Shown here: piece by piece, positions 5,421 through 5,668 of the stretch | How the letters are laid out: the number at the start of each line of letters is the position of its first letter | Position numbering within the stretch: the stretch's first letter is position 1 | Source of the DNA: Ruminococcus sp. | GTDB lineage: Bacteria; Bacillota; Clostridia; Oscillospirales; Ruminococcaceae | Reading direction: 5' to 3' | NCBI GenBank assembly: GCA_029063695.1 | Contig: JAIDNR010000457.1 | Span: 1-5,668 of the forward strand | DNA: 5,668 nt | Position numbers and translations under genes: made by a program | Notes under the pieces: model-generated | Told to the model about the DNA's origin: nothing | The model's input: the letters and a program-made list of their open reading frames with translations, nothing else | Database searches by the model: none

Positions 5421-5520
5421 CCGTAGAAATATATGAGATTTTTTTGGAATTTTTCATCTGCTTTACTTGTTTGTGATGCGGAGATTAAGAGAGTATCAAA
5501 AAATAATTTTATAGCTAAAA

Positions 5521-5527
5521 AGGGAGG
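5521..5527 (+). promoter_or_regulatory. Ribosome binding site of the rightward gene
   Basis: AGGGAGG is 7 bases before the TTG codon at 5535. This is the only strong Shine-Dalgarno in the rightward leader and decides the unusual start codon over an in-frame ATG at 5433 and another at 5562. Confidence 0.7.
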
Positions 5528-5534
5528 AATTAGT

Positions 5535-5668
5535 TTGAAGAGAAAAGAATTTTTGGGACAAATGATCCAGTCTATATTTGTTGTTAAGACAATAGAATAT
5601 CAGGGAACATATAATAATATTATAACTTATAGAGTAGGAGGAACTCTTTTACGTGACTGTACCTATAC
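5535..5668 (+). CDS. Unknown protein, N-terminal part, TTG start, cut by the window edge
   Basis: An open frame of 44 full codons with no stop before the edge. It starts (M)KRKEFLGQMIQSIFVV and continues through TYNNIITYRVGG. Not recognised. There is no clear signal peptide, membrane segment or helix-turn-helix in the visible part; the IIxYRVGG stretch looks like alternating beta strands and turns. TTG was chosen because AGGGAGG lies 7 bases upstream. An in-frame ATG at 5433 would add 34 residues but has no ribosome site. It is the only protein-coding gene on the plus strand here, driven by the extended -10 promoter at 5325-5353 after a leader of about 175 bases. It probably begins the rightward half of the element. 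Confidence 0.65.
   Translation, partial: MKRKEFLGQMIQSIFVVKTIEYQGTYNNIITYRVGGTLLRDCTY

Larger units (their letters stand above)
5330..5430. repeat. Nested inverted repeats around a common centre near 5379; candidate operator or origin
   Basis: Three pairs of arms share nearly one centre. The outer pair is ATTTCTACG (5330-5338) with CGTAGAAAT (5422-5430), the middle pair ATAACA (5361-5366) with TGTTAT (5392-5397), and the inner element the 13-base palindrome CATCAAATTGATG (5373-5385). Their centres are 5380, 5379 and 5379. The set lies across two putative opposing promoters and directly upstream of the replication helicase. Regulator binding or a replication origin are both plausible; neither is shown. 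Confidence 0.6.

Noticed and set aside
5383..5436. 17-codon frame in the rightward leader as a possible leader peptide
   Set aside because: No ribosome site and no run of regulatory codons.
5433..5534. ATG at 5433 in frame with the rightward gene
   Set aside because: No Shine-Dalgarno precedes it, whereas TTG at 5535 has AGGGAGG at 7 bases. Kept only as an alternative start.
1..5668. CRISPR array, insertion sequence, relaxase or phage structural genes
   Set aside because: No regularly spaced repeats, no transposase motifs and no recognisable relaxase or virion protein were seen on either strand.

Overview
The window is the left end of an integrated mobile element in a low-GC Gram-positive bacterium. 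Every gene has a Shine-Dalgarno of the AGGAGG type, the intergenic DNA is very AT-rich, and the tRNA gene encodes its own CCA. A clostridial host, possibly a gut species, is likely, but that is inference. No genus can be named from the sequence alone.

Layout from left to right. Positions 1-138 hold two back-to-back consensus sigma-A promoters. One fires left, out of the window; the other drives a tRNA-Pro(CGG) gene at 139-215, followed by a strong terminator. Then comes a short AT-rich stretch with three copies of a TGCCAACT motif (303-347) and a leftward terminator (386-424). From 5290 down to 440, five genes lie on the minus strand and read toward the tRNA: a D5/P4-type SF3 replicative helicase without a primase domain, a 100-residue unknown protein, an SF2 DECH-box helicase, a small XRE-like DNA-binding protein and a tyrosine recombinase. 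Positions 5291-5534 are a compact regulatory region. Its repeats are nested around a single centre near 5379, and two putative promoters face each other across it. From 5535 a plus-strand gene of unknown function runs off the right edge.

How the parts fit. The tyrosine integrase next to a tRNA 3' end, with repeats that could be its arm-type binding sites, indicates site-specific integration into tRNA-Pro. The XRE-like protein sits where an excisionase or directionality factor often lies. The SF3 and SF2 helicases look like an autonomous replication module, as in integrative plasmids, phage satellites and ICE/IME elements. No relaxase, capsid, packaging, toxin-antitoxin or defence gene can be recognised here, so the element type stays open. 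Integration and replication genes share one orientation and could be one transcription unit ending at 386-424. The facing promoters at 5325-5420 may set whether this unit or the rightward gene is expressed.
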